64,000 nucleotides of DNA, taken from the NCBI RefSeq assembly GCF_002435945.1, contig NZ_DIXC01000060.1, positions 78,447 through 142,446 on the forward strand. Direction: 5' to 3'. The stretch is from Mesotoga sp. UBA6090. GTDB taxonomy: Bacteria; Thermotogota; Thermotogae; Petrotogales; Kosmotogaceae. Below are positions 35,379 to 44,726 of the stretch, in pieces. Under the pieces are notes generated by a model. The model had not been told where the DNA came from. It worked only from the letters and a program-made list of their open reading frames with translations, and searched no databases. The position numbers and the translations under genes are program-made. Every line of letters starts with the position of its first letter. Within the stretch, counting starts at the first letter, position 1.

Positions 35379-37421
35379 TTGTCTAATTCTCGTTATCGGG
35401 AATTCTTTACATTTTTGTCTGAAGAAGACGTTATTGAGAAAGCCAATGAGAGTCTTGAGGGTAAAAACTGGAAGCCGCTTATCGAGAATTCAAATGCTGC
35501 TCTAGTATCTCTCAAAGCTCCACTGGTGGCGAATCTTTTCAAAAAACTATTCGATACTAGATATGCCTTCATATTCAGGAATGCTGAGGGTGAACTGCTT
35601 TCTGAAACATCGGACAAAACCTCAGACCTACTTGAAGTATTCTTGAAAGCAGCCACGGAAAAACCACGCTTCGAAGAGAACTTTCTGGCTTTTCTGGATT
35701 ATTTCAAAGAGGCACCTCAGATTCTTGAGAGAATAGTAATTCATTACGCTAATCAAATAGCCGATGAATCTGAATCTCTAGTAACAGGTCTGAGGGAGCT
35801 CAAGATTCTCTACGAAAGAGTGCGGAGAACCGTTGATCACTTAGGAGTCAGACTTCCCCTGAATGAAATTGTATCAAGACTTTTCTGCCTTGACTGCTCA
35901 TTGCTTCCAATGATTGAGTCTGATCTGGTAGATTTTCTCTCACAGTTTCCGCCTGATGAAGAAGGAGTTTGCAGATTTCTGGAGAATCAGATTAAGCTGG
36001 CAGTAGGTGAATATGACGAAAGCAGCATAGAGGTTCAGTTATCTCGACTTGAAACAATAATTAGAGAGATAAAGAAATACTCTTCAACTTTCATGAACTG
36101 GCTTAAAATCCCTGACAATCTCTTTGTATCTTTCCTTGAAAAGGGGTTCAGAAGGCATGGGACTCTCGCTTCATGGCTAGAAGGAATAAAAGAGGCGAGA
36201 ACGGAGTACGGGCTTTGTCAAAGCCATTGGGAAGAGACCCGAAAGTGGTATTTCGAAAAGATAAGTGGTAAGATCCTCCCATCTTTTCAGAAAGCTATTG
36301 CCGGTTGGGCTTGCTGGACAATTGTTGAAGAGCGACAGATCAAAGACCCTTTGGCTCACGCAGGCGAGGCAGTGAAGTATTCGTCAAGAAGAAGTGAGTT
36401 TCGCATAATAAAGGGAGAAGAGAGCAACGGAGTCTTTGTTCTTTGTACGGTTGATGACCTTACAATAACATCGTCGGGCCTCAAGAAAGCAGGGAGAAGC
36501 TTCCCTTTCAACTCGATTAGGACAAAGTTGGAAGAGCTGAAACTTTCAAGAGAAGCCTTCCTAGACAGTAAAGATGCACTTTTCGTTGGGTACACCTGGA
36601 AGTATCTCCTTCCCGGGGGTGGTCCTGACAAAGAGGCTAAGAACAACGAAAGGATAGAGTGTTTCAATTACTATGTAGTGACCGTCTCTGCGACGGGTTA
36701 CGGGGTTCCTTTAATGAAGCTTTTCTTTGCAAAGGAAGAGAGTGCAAGGACTTTTATCGAGTTCTTGAAGGAAGCTCGAATTATGTCTTCGTGGAAAGAG
36801 TATCCACAAAATGGCCTTCCCGCGCCTTTGAAAGCGAAAACCAGAAATAAGACAGAATTTCATGAGGAAGCTTCAGAATACCATGATGATAAGAAAACAG
36901 TTGAAGACCTGATAGCTGAAAGGCTCATAGAGGAGGATGATGGAGCCGAAATTCTCGAAGCACCCGAAATCGAGGAAAAAGACCTCATATCAGCAGATTT
37001 GCTCAAGAAGATAAACTCTCTTCATTATGAACTGGAATGGTCTGCCAAGAGAATGAATGAGCTAGAGTGGGCATATCTCTTTCCTGAATTGGAAACGGCC
37101 GAGGCTAGCCCCGTTTCTTCGGAGCCAGTTCATGACGAAAGAGATGGCTTCAGAGAGCTTGAAGAGAAAATCGAAGCACTCTCGGGAAAAACCCGGAAGA
37201 CTGTCAGCAAAATTCTCTCTTGTGAGCCGGAAAAGGAGTACACCCTTCAGGAACTCGGACTGACTTTTTGGAGTGTTTTCGTTGTTGCGCCGAAAGTTAC
37301 TAGCGGTGGAAAAGCGCTTATTGAAGTGATTAGCGGTGATGTTCCAAAGCTGGTCTGGGGATACAACTTTGATGAAGAGACAAGGGACCTGCTTAGGGCA
37401 AGGTTTGCTTCAGATGAATAA
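35379..37421 (+). CDS. Large protein of unknown function linked to DUF2791 ATPase and helicase
   Basis: 680 aa from the TTG at 35379 (GTGAGG 8 nt upstream). I do not recognise it. No signal peptide, membrane helix, Walker motif or nuclease motif is obvious. The first ~300 residues are mostly helical. The middle ~120 residues are a beta-rich domain (RIIKGEESNGVFVLCTVDDL, then DALFVGYTWKYLLPGGG). A strongly acidic linker follows near residues 490-540, then a separate C-terminal ~85-residue domain (YTLQELGLTFWSVFVV to the end). It is the first gene of the cassette; a scaffold, sensor or effector role is only an inference. In related ATPase/helicase loci a TerB-type protein can fill this position, but I see no TerB signature. 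Confidence 0.6.
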   Translation: MSNSRYREFFTFLSEEDVIEKANESLEGKNWKPLIENSNAALVSLKAPLVANLFKKLFDTRYAFIFRNAEGELLSETSDKTSDLLEVFLKAATEKPRFEENFLAFLDYFKEAPQILERIVIHYANQIADESESLVTGLRELKILYERVRRTVDHLGVRLPLNEIVSRLFCLDCSLLPMIESDLVDFLSQFPPDEEGVCRFLENQIKLAVGEYDESSIEVQLSRLETIIREIKKYSSTFMNWLKIPDNLFVSFLEKGFRRHGTLASWLEGIKEARTEYGLCQSHWEETRKWYFEKISGKILPSFQKAIAGWACWTIVEERQIKDPLAHAGEAVKYSSRRSEFRIIKGEESNGVFVLCTVDDLTITSSGLKKAGRSFPFNSIRTKLEELKLSREAFLDSKDALFVGYTWKYLLPGGGPDKEAKNNERIECFNYYVVTVSATGYGVPLMKLFFAKEESARTFIEFLKEARIMSSWKEYPQNGLPAPLKAKTRNKTEFHEEASEYHDDKKTVEDLIAERLIEEDDGAEILEAPEIEEKDLISADLLKKINSLHYELEWSAKRMNELEWAYLFPELETAEASPVSSEPVHDERDGFRELEEKIEALSGKTRKTVSKILSCEPEKEYTLQELGLTFWSVFVVAPKVTSGGKALIEVISGDVPKLVWGYNFDEETRDLLRARFASDE

Positions 37422-37443
37422 TGCAAAGTGAAAGGAGATTTCT

Positions 37444-38637
37444 GTGGATTACCACCCCATGTTTGAGGCAATAAGGGCCGGAACCGCGGTTCCGGTTGAT
37501 TATGTAAAGGAGATCTTGACTGGCCGAGAAAAATATACAAAGGAAATCGAAAATGACATTGACTATGTTCTCTCAGGAAAGAGCAAAGTTAGGGTCTTTC
37601 TCGGCGAATACGGTCTGGGCAAAACAACTCTCGCAAGGTACGCCGAATATATCTCCAGGGAAAAGGGATTGATGATTTCCTGCCTTTCAGAAAAGGACTA
37701 CGACACTCTTCATAAGCAGGATGAATTTTTCCGGTCGATAATGAAGAACATGACAATGGTGGGTATTAACGGCAATCCTTTGAAAATGTTTCTCAGAGCA
37801 TGGGCAGAAAAGACTCTTACTGAAATGGAGGAACTGAAGATCCCCGCTGATGATGTGCATTCAGTAAGAGAATATCTATCAACAAGAGACAATTATGATC
37901 CTAACGGAATGTTTTCTCACTTTTGCGCAGCCTATGTTGCCAGCGCAGGTAAGGGGGCTCCTGGCGAGGAATTCTATGCATATCTTGTTGGAGACAGCGT
38001 GGACAGAAGAACTATGAAGAAACACGGGATATACCACTTCCTGCAGGATGACGGCTGGAACTTTTTGAAGTCTTTCACTTCTTTGATGGATACTTTGCAG
38101 GTACCAGGTCTCATAATAATCATGGATGAACTCGAATCAACTATGAATAGAAGGAGAGATGTTAGGGATAGGACTTTCAATCAGCTCCGGGAAATAATTG
38201 ACAAGATGTCTTCAGGATTTCTGCAGAGTACTTACTTTTTGTGGCTTGGGACGGACATGTGGTTCGAGAATAAACACAGGGGAATAGCATCCTACCACGC
38301 TCTGTACGACAGAATGAAAAACATATCGGGTGATAGCAGTGGAAAAACCATGATTCTCAATCTCGAACCACTGGGAAGAGATGATCTGAAACAGCTAATC
38401 AAGCAAATCAAGACGCTTTACTCCAGTTGCTATTCATTCGCAGCAGACGCGGCTTTTGAAGAAAAGACTATCGATACCCTCATGAAGCAATACACAGGAA
38501 TCGATGGGAAATTAAGACCTTCCATCAGAGAAGTCGCAAAGCTTACGGTTGAACTACTCGACTCTCTGAGACTTGGTAAGAAGTCCGATGAAATTGGAGA
38601 CTCGAACTCGGTGAAAGCTGCTGATCGTCTATGGTAA
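37444..38637 (+). CDS. DUF2791/BrxD-like P-loop ATPase
   Basis: 397 aa from GTG at 37444 (AAAGGAGA upstream). The opening MFEAIRAGTAVPVDYVKEIL followed by TGREKYTKEIENDIDYVLSG is the typical DUF2791 start. Walker A is GEYGLGKT (54-61) and Walker B is LIIIMDELE (~223-231). A late NLEPLGRDDLKQLIKQI matches the family's C-terminal helical part. In BREX type 2 systems BrxD is of this family and works beside the BrxHI helicase. The stop overlaps the helicase start by 7 nt, implying translational coupling. Confidence 0.78.
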   Translation: MDYHPMFEAIRAGTAVPVDYVKEILTGREKYTKEIENDIDYVLSGKSKVRVFLGEYGLGKTTLARYAEYISREKGLMISCLSEKDYDTLHKQDEFFRSIMKNMTMVGINGNPLKMFLRAWAEKTLTEMEELKIPADDVHSVREYLSTRDNYDPNGMFSHFCAAYVASAGKGAPGEEFYAYLVGDSVDRRTMKKHGIYHFLQDDGWNFLKSFTSLMDTLQVPGLIIIMDELESTMNRRRDVRDRTFNQLREIIDKMSSGFLQSTYFLWLGTDMWFENKHRGIASYHALYDRMKNISGDSSGKTMILNLEPLGRDDLKQLIKQIKTLYSSCYSFAADAAFEEKTIDTLMKQYTGIDGKLRPSIREVAKLTVELLDSLRLGKKSDEIGDSNSVKAADRLW

Positions 38638-40757
38638 TAGATCCAAGACTTAATCAGAGATTGATAGACCTGTTCTCATATAGATATCGCTGGCAGAGCT
38701 TTAGAGAGATTCAGAATAGGACTATTCCATCAGTTCTTGATGGAAAGAATCTGCTGTTGATAGCGGGCACTGCTTCTGGCAAGACAGAAGCAGTGATGAT
38801 TCCCGTCATCAACAGACTGCTAGAGCTTCCCGCCGGATTGAAATGCATCTACTTTGCACCACTCAAATCGTTAATCAACGATGTGACATCTCGCCTTGAG
38901 CTCATGCTAAGACCGTTTGGACTAGTAGCGGCAAAGTGGCACGGAGATCTGACGAAATCAGAGAAGTTGCCTATTGCAAGAGAAGCCTCGGTACTTGTCA
39001 CGACACCGGAATCAGTTGAAGGGATCTTTCTGAGTGAGAACAGTGATTTGCTTTCCAGTCTTGAATTCATAATTGTAGATGAGATTCACGCCTTTATTGA
39101 CTCTCCGAGAGGTGCTCAACTCGCTTCACTCATGGAGAGAATCAAGATTCTTTCCGGTGTAGATCAACAGAGAATCGCAATGTCCGCCACGGTAGGAAAT
39201 CCTGAACTGCTTTTGGAGTGGCTCAAAGGTAGTTCAGAGAGAGATTCAGTGATCGTGACCGATGAAAACAGAAGCAAGAGAACGATTGAAGTTCTCACTG
39301 AAGGAGAAGTAGTTCCTGCCGAATATCTTTCAAAGCTTCTTGAAGAGACTGAAGATAAGATTCTTGTCTTTTCATACTCAAGAGCGCGCGCTGAGGAATT
39401 CGCTGCCAGAGCCAAAGCTCTAGGAATAGAGGTTCCCGTTCACCACAGTTCAGTATCGAAAACGCTCAGAGTGGAAATCGAAGAGGAATTCAAGCAAGAT
39501 AATAAACTAAGAGCAATAGTTGCTACGTCAACTCTGGAAATGGGCATAGATATCGGAGACATTGACCGAGTGATTTTCCTTGAGATTCCGCCGTCGACGG
39601 CTTCTTTTCTTCAAAGGGCCGGCAGAGCGGGGCGAAAGGGAAACAAGTCTTCAGTTTCGGTCTTCGTAGAGGATCCACAAAGTCTGTACAACCTTCTGGG
39701 AATTTTGCGAATGTTGAGTGAGGGATCTGTCGAACCCCTTCTACCCAGCGACTATCATCTTCCATTGTTGGGTCACCAGTTGATTGGGCTTGCTAGAACC
39801 AGGGGCTTTCTCTCTACGGAGGACCTGGCACTTCTCAAAAAAGCCTTTCCTTTCAGAAAGGTCGAGACCGAGGAATTCGGGATTCTGGTGAATCACCTTG
39901 TGAAAGAGGCCTTTCTTGCCAGGAGAGGCCTTTCATTAATCTCAGGAGCCGCCACGGCCGAAATTCTTGGAAGCGGAAAGGAAAAGATGGATTTCGTTGT
40001 CCTGTTTCCCGGCGGATTTGAATATTCGGTTCAGCTCAGTGGACATGAGATAGGAAAGATCCATCCTGCAGTGCTAAGTAGCTCTTCAGACGATGAAGTC
40101 AGCTTCCTTCTAGGTGGACGATCTTATTTGGTCAAGGAAGTCAATGCCGGTAGGAAAACCGTAACCGTGATTCCCGGAAGCAGTGGAAAAACTCCTTCAT
40201 GGTTTGGAGGCAGCTCGTTGATGACAAAAGAATTTGCGCGATCTATCAGGTCCTCGTTGAATGAGCTGAAGATACCCGATGGAGTCTTTCTATCATCGGA
40301 CGCTTCACAGATGCTGCTTGACTTTTTCGACAATCACCAAGCTTCTTCTGCTTTGATTTCACTTTCAAAATTCAAAAAGAGCATAGTGATAGAAACCTTT
40401 GCAGGCGATATGTCCAACATCTTTCTTTCTCTGTGCATAAAGGCTGTTCCCGGTCTAAAAGCAGTGAGTGCTAACTGGCACAGTGTAGTAGTGAGGAGTG
40501 GAGCAGACATTGACGAGGTTCATGAGATGCTGCGTTTAATCTCGAATATGGAAAGTCGTGAAATGTCAGGGCTCTTATCAACCTTTCTCTTAGAAACACC
40601 GACTGAGTTGAGAAAGCAGTATGGGCTCTTTGGCGAGAAACTAGACAAATTCGTTCCGGAAGAGCTGCTGGTGAAGTACGTGATTCACAGGCTATACGAC
40701 TCCTCGTTACTTGAAGAGCTATCGGAGGCTGTTATAGTCTATCCTTCTGATGCTTGA
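38631..40757 (+). CDS. DEAD/DEAH helicase, BrxHI/Lhr-like
   Basis: 708 aa superfamily 2 helicase. Motif I is AGTASGKT (45-52), motif Ia APLKSL, motif II DEIH (150-153), motif III SAT (~185), motif IV region ILVFSYSRARAEEF, motif V STLEMGIDIGDID and motif VI QRAGRAGRKG (~328-337). The C-terminal ~350 residues are Lhr-like and not further assigned. Coupled to the DUF2791 ATPase, as brxD-brxHI are in type 2 BREX. None of pglX, pglZ, pglW or a methylase is nearby. Confidence 0.82.
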   Translation: MVIDPRLNQRLIDLFSYRYRWQSFREIQNRTIPSVLDGKNLLLIAGTASGKTEAVMIPVINRLLELPAGLKCIYFAPLKSLINDVTSRLELMLRPFGLVAAKWHGDLTKSEKLPIAREASVLVTTPESVEGIFLSENSDLLSSLEFIIVDEIHAFIDSPRGAQLASLMERIKILSGVDQQRIAMSATVGNPELLLEWLKGSSERDSVIVTDENRSKRTIEVLTEGEVVPAEYLSKLLEETEDKILVFSYSRARAEEFAARAKALGIEVPVHHSSVSKTLRVEIEEEFKQDNKLRAIVATSTLEMGIDIGDIDRVIFLEIPPSTASFLQRAGRAGRKGNKSSVSVFVEDPQSLYNLLGILRMLSEGSVEPLLPSDYHLPLLGHQLIGLARTRGFLSTEDLALLKKAFPFRKVETEEFGILVNHLVKEAFLARRGLSLISGAATAEILGSGKEKMDFVVLFPGGFEYSVQLSGHEIGKIHPAVLSSSSDDEVSFLLGGRSYLVKEVNAGRKTVTVIPGSSGKTPSWFGGSSLMTKEFARSIRSSLNELKIPDGVFLSSDASQMLLDFFDNHQASSALISLSKFKKSIVIETFAGDMSNIFLSLCIKAVPGLKAVSANWHSVVVRSGADIDEVHEMLRLISNMESREMSGLLSTFLLETPTELRKQYGLFGEKLDKFVPEELLVKYVIHRLYDSSLLEELSEAVIVYPSDA

Positions 40758-40806
40758 ACGATGACTTCAAGGTCGATCCTTCCGACTTCGGCCCGATCTC
40801 AAATCC

Positions 40807-40830
40807 AAAAAAGGGACCATTCGGCCCCTT
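40807..40830 (-). terminator. Intrinsic terminator of the acidic coiled-coil gene
   Basis: On the minus strand AAGGGGCC pairs with GGTCCCTT (one G-T pair) around GAAT and is followed by a run of T. It may also stop the convergent helicase transcript. Confidence 0.8.
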
Positions 40831-40843
40831 CAATGACGCTGTA

Positions 40844-41116
40844 TCAGTCTTCTTCAAAATTCTCTTCGATCTCAACAACGGAATCGTTTAATCTCTCAAG
40901 ATCACCCTTTAGCTCGAGAATCGACGCCTGTAACTCTGGCAAGCGAGCAACGATCTCGTCAAGGCCATCAATCCACTCCTCAATACTCGATCTCAACTCA
41001 GTCACTTCATCCTGCTCCATATCTGGCAACGCCTCGGTAAGCTCCTGAACATCTACAATTTCGAGTTCGTCGAAAAGCTCTTCCACGAGATCCATGATCT
41101 TGTCTATGTTCTGCAC
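40844..41116 (-). CDS. Small acidic coiled-coil protein
   Basis: 90 aa from the GTG at 41116, which has AAGGAG at good spacing; the GTG at 41125 is too close to it. Very rich in Glu, Asp, Leu and Ile with heptad-like spacing (VEELFDELEIVDVQELTEAL, then LPELQASILELKGDLERL), so a coiled coil or helical bundle. No family recognised. A good start site and its own terminator support it as a real gene. It lies tail-to-tail with the helicase cassette. Confidence 0.6.
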   Translation of the reverse strand: MQNIDKIMDLVEELFDELEIVDVQELTEALPDMEQDEVTELRSSIEEWIDGLDEIVARLPELQASILELKGDLERLNDSVVEIEENFEED

Positions 41117-41331
41117 CTTTGCCACTCCTTTCCAGTTTGACTTCCATACTGAGAGATGTTATCACAAGTTCAGGCAGTTTTGTACAGGAAGAGAGTCCTT
41201 TTTCAATAACGACAATCATCTTCATTGCAGCTGCAGCAAAGCATCTGTTGAATCCCGAAAAAAAGCCTGAACAATCTTGTTGTTCAGAGAGACTTCGAGT
41301 AGTAGGGTCTCTGGAAAACGGGGGCAAAAGA

Positions 41332-41356
41332 AGAAGCGGCCGCAATGGCCGCTTCT
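41332..41356 (-). terminator. Intrinsic terminator of the C69 peptidase gene
   Basis: Ten-bp stem AGAAGCGGCC/GGCCGCTTCT with a 5-nt loop; on the minus strand TCTTTTG follows. Confidence 0.8.
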
Positions 41357-41370
41357 GAGTCGAAAATCAA

Positions 41371-42984
41371 TTATCTTTCAGGGAAACCGTAACCGATTGC
41401 CTCGTTCCACCAATCGGGATATGGTGAGGACCTGAAATTCACATATCCGAGAGCATAGTTCCCGAGAAGCCTGTCACCAAGAAGCTTCCATTCTTCGTGC
41501 CATGCTACCGCGTTCATGAAGGCGTAGTTGGAGACGAAATCAATGGCAGCTTCCGGATCTATCTCATACATATCAGTAGTGATCTTCTGAACTTCCGGTG
41601 TAACCTTGTAGAGAACTTCCAGTTTGGGATCCCTGTAATTTCTGATATCCTGGATTGCAAGGTTGTAGTGAAGCTCTGCCATCTGCTGGACGTAAGAGTT
41701 TACCCACCAACCGGAGTCTCTTCTGAATTCTTCAAATCTGCTTCCAGTTTCGTAGAACTTTGGTAGTTCTCTCATTATCGGCCACAATGGGACTATGTAA
41801 GTTGTATCGGGCGCGCCGTAACCGAACCAGCTGATTCCCTTGAATGGTTCTGCATAGGCAGAGTTTGTCTGGGCGATGTGGACGTAGCAAGTTCTGTGCA
41901 TGTTTATGCTTCTCTCCCAAGAGCCAGTCCTGCCTGTATTTGCATATCTGAGAGGATCGCCCCAGGGTCCGGCGGCAAGTCCTACAGTAAGATCGTAATC
42001 CGTTCCCTGATAGTAATCGCCCTTAATCACAAATATGTCGTGAACCGTAAGCAGTCTGTCAGGCTTGACAGAAAGAGGGAATCTTACATCGTGTGGGCTC
42101 AGACCCAGTGATGGGGCAACTAGATCAAATGCTCTCCACTCTCTTCTTGTAGCGTAAAGACTGTCATTTGGAGCATAGATTTCGGCGACATTGAAGGGTT
42201 TGCCTGAACTGGGATCATACCAGCCCTGCTCAACCGCAAAGGACACGATGTTTGGAGAAGCCATTACGTTGTCAGTGTCTTCGAAATCGACTTCCATGAT
42301 CCTTGCTCTGTTCGCAGCAACCGTGAAGTGGTCGCTAGGAATTCTTACACCAACCCAGATATCTCTTCAGTAGAACTCAACAATCCAGCACTCTTCACCA
42401 TCGGCAACAGTCATTGTTTCTCCGCCGCCGCCAACTGTGCTCCATCCATACTGTTCGACAAGGTCCCCCATGACTCTTACGGCCTCTCTTGCGGTTGCCG
42501 CTCTCTCAAGAGCAATGTCCTGGGCAGTCCAGCAGTCGATGATTCCCATGCTGTCTGTCCAGAGAACCTTTCTTACTTCCTTGCCATAATCTGTGCTAGT
42601 GTCGATGCTAAATGTCGACTCACTAACTGCAACTCCCTTTTCATTCATGAAGGAGTATCTTGAGTGGAAGTACTGGTACGTATGAGGAACCTGAGGAATC
42701 TGGCCTATGAGAGTACCCCTTGTGCCGATATTGACTTCCGGGTAATTACCGTAATCGATATAGTTGTGAGAGTCAAGAACGATATCTCTCATGGAGCCTT
42801 CCGGCCAATCCATCGCCGGAATGATCCAAAGACGGAAATCGGCGCTTGTGGAGTCATCGTTGTGTGTGATTATGGTAGTTCCGTCGACCATTGCATCCTT
42901 ACCAACACCAAGGATTGTACACGCTACAGCGGCGCTTCCTAAAGTAATAAGTGCCACAATCAGGACTATTAACGCTTTCTTCAT
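41371..42984 (-). pseudogene. C69-family dipeptidase interrupted by one in-frame TGA
   Basis: Read through, this is a 537-codon C69 (PepD/U34) peptidase. A signal peptide ends at VACTILGVG, where Cys22 would be the N-terminal nucleophile; then TIITHNDDST, and a C-terminal part ending at WWNEAIGYGFPER. Codon 206 (42367-42369) is TGA after GEECWIVEFY. The same frame continues without a shift into RDIWVGVRIPSDHF, normal family sequence. A Gly (GGA) is the most likely ancestral codon. It could be a recent nonsense mutation, readthrough or, less likely, recoding. The start is ATG behind AAGGGGTGA. Confidence 0.85.
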
Positions 42985-43138
42985 AAAAGTACATCACCCC
43001 TTCTAGAATAAATTTGTAGTTGCCAAAGAACTTTACAGCTTCAGTAATATGACTCTGATCCCACCTCCCAGATGAAATGCAAGTTAGTCGACAAGATCCT
43101 TAGTAATCCTGGTTATTCAAGGAGTCCAGGACTTCTCT

Positions 43139-43277
43139 TCACTCTTTAGGCAAACCTGTACCGAAATTGATTCTGTAAGCACAATAGTTTCCGACCAAAT
43201 AATCTCCAAACTTAAGCCAGTCAGCTTGTCATGATTACTACTGTCACAGCCAAAAGTCTTCTTACCTTAATTCCCAT
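43139..43277 (-). pseudogene. Deletion remnant of a second C69 dipeptidase
   Basis: A start with a good site (AAGGGGTAAGG before ATG at 43277) encodes a signal-peptide-like MGIKVRRLLAVTVVIMTS and stops. One base out of frame, the sequence then matches the C-terminal end of C69 peptidases: DWLKFGDYLVGNYCAYRINF, to be compared with EWKLLGDRLLGNYALGYVNF in the neighbouring gene, ending GLPKE-stop. The middle ~500 codons are missing. The 42985-43330 interval holds nothing else that I can support. Confidence 0.75.
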
Positions 43278-43330
43278 ATCCTTACCCCTTCGGATTGTGG
43301 AACCGTCTTTCTTGAATCAAACTTCTGACC

Positions 43331-44524
43331 TCAGTTTTCAAAGACTCTCGATTTATCTGCTTTTGATGGATCATGCAGGTAGTATCCCGTACCGTTTTCC
43401 ATTACTTCGATGTAGTCCGGGAATGAAACACTCATTGCCTTTTCCGGGAAGAATTGATTTAGCCAGTTGATGGCCTCCAGAGTTCCAGATAGATGCCTTC
43501 CAACCCTGTAGTCGAGAGGAGCTCCAATAATTGTGTTTCCCAGTGCGTCCTGGAAACCTTCTTTGATGTCGTAGTCACAGTATAGAAGACCCTTTTCCGC
43601 GGCAGTCTGTAGGAATTCGTCAATTCCATCTACCATAAGTTCTTCTGTCATCTTTCCAACTACCCTATCGATAAATGGTTCAGGAGTCTCCATAAGAAGC
43701 GCGAGAGTGTCACTGAAATCTCCGACTTCCCTGTGTGTTAGACCCCTGAGATTCTTTGGAGAGGCTTCTATTTTCATCGGGAACTGCGTTGCACTTAACA
43801 TCATTGCCGCCATCATTCCAATGTCCATTGAATCATCGTGGGCAACGTAAGTACTTACGACGGGATACATAAGAGACGCTTCGTGGTAATCAAAGAAAAT
43901 GTCCATATCTTCATTTCTTATGAGTTCCATTATTGCAAACGAGATTCTTTCTGTGAGCGTCCCATCTGGTCTGCCAGGGAAAGTCCTGTTCAGATTCCGG
44001 ATGTCCTGGTAAGCGAGGTTCTGACCGGATGGATAGTGAACGTAGGTAAATGGATCGGGCCATTGATCGAGCGGATTTGTTCCTCTATCTCCTATCCTGT
44101 ACTTCTGCTCACCCCATGGCGTCTCTACGGAGAAATACTTAGGGTAAGCGTTGCCGAGCATTCCAAGTGTCGAGGCGCTCATGTTCGCATGAGGAATAAT
44201 ATAGACTTTTCCGCTTTCAACCTTTATGTTTTCCATCACTACATACGCTGCGACAGTCGTAACTGGTTCGTAAGGGTGAGTTCCACCCAAAATCAGCATT
44301 GAACCTCCTGGAACACCTGAATCATAGATGTAGATGGGAGTATCGCCCCAAGTTCCCTTAAGGCTTGGAAGGTATTCACTAAGCATAATCCGCTCCGTGA
44401 AGTCCTCTGAGACAACTACTGTCTCTTTGTAATGTCTCAGTTCCCAGAACTCTATTGCGCCAAGAACGCCCAGAATACCTGATAGGACAAGGAAGAGGAT
44501 TTTCAGACTAAAGGAATTCTTCAT
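43331..44524 (-). CDS. M14-type/aspartoacylase-like zinc hydrolase, membrane-anchored
   Basis: 397 aa from ATG at 44524 (GAGGGG upstream). An N-terminal anchor or signal (FSLKILFLVLSGILGVLGA) precedes a succinylglutamate desuccinylase/aspartoacylase-like domain: GGTHPYEPV (HxxE zinc motif), YIIPHAN, NLNRTFPGR and DYHEASL (third ligand). It probably deacylates or trims amino-acid derivatives outside the cytoplasm. It is intact although the dipeptidase and transporter genes around it are damaged. Confidence 0.75.
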   Translation of the reverse strand: MKNSFSLKILFLVLSGILGVLGAIEFWELRHYKETVVVSEDFTERIMLSEYLPSLKGTWGDTPIYIYDSGVPGGSMLILGGTHPYEPVTTVAAYVVMENIKVESGKVYIIPHANMSASTLGMLGNAYPKYFSVETPWGEQKYRIGDRGTNPLDQWPDPFTYVHYPSGQNLAYQDIRNLNRTFPGRPDGTLTERISFAIMELIRNEDMDIFFDYHEASLMYPVVSTYVAHDDSMDIGMMAAMMLSATQFPMKIEASPKNLRGLTHREVGDFSDTLALLMETPEPFIDRVVGKMTEELMVDGIDEFLQTAAEKGLLYCDYDIKEGFQDALGNTIIGAPLDYRVGRHLSGTLEAINWLNQFFPEKAMSVSFPDYIEVMENGTGYYLHDPSKADKSRVFEN

Positions 44525-44536
44525 AACATTCACCCC

Positions 44537-44716
44537 TCACTTGATCCCGATTATTCTGAGAATAAAGGTCATTATGACATAGGAATAGACAATATCGTAA
44601 ACCCAGCCTTTTCTTCTCTCCCTTTTGAAGAGATTTCTGAGAAGAAGAAAGGCAAACACTCCGGTCATTATGAAATATAAGTAATATATTACTGTGTCTA
44701 GAAAAACAAGCATCAT
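44537..44716 (-). CDS. Small membrane protein
   Basis: 59 aa from the ATG at 44716 (a second ATG follows at 44713; GGGGGTGAG upstream). Two hydrophobic helices (VFLDTVIYYLYFIMTGVFAFLLL and VIMTFILRIIG) flank a basic loop (KRERRKGW). It begins just after the transporter gene stop, so it may be a small subunit of that transporter. Confidence 0.6.
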   Translation of the reverse strand: MMLVFLDTVIYYLYFIMTGVFAFLLLRNLFKRERRKGWVYDIVYSYVIMTFILRIIGIK

Positions 44717-44726
44717 CTCACCCCCA

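Noticed and set aside
40761..41048. Plus-strand open frame opposite the acidic coiled-coil gene
   Set aside because: Serine-rich shadow of the antisense gene, without a ribosome site.
42367..42369. Selenocysteine at the C69 TGA
   Set aside because: The position is not the catalytic Cys (that is Cys22), a small residue such as Gly is expected here, and I see no convincing SECIS-like hairpin just downstream.
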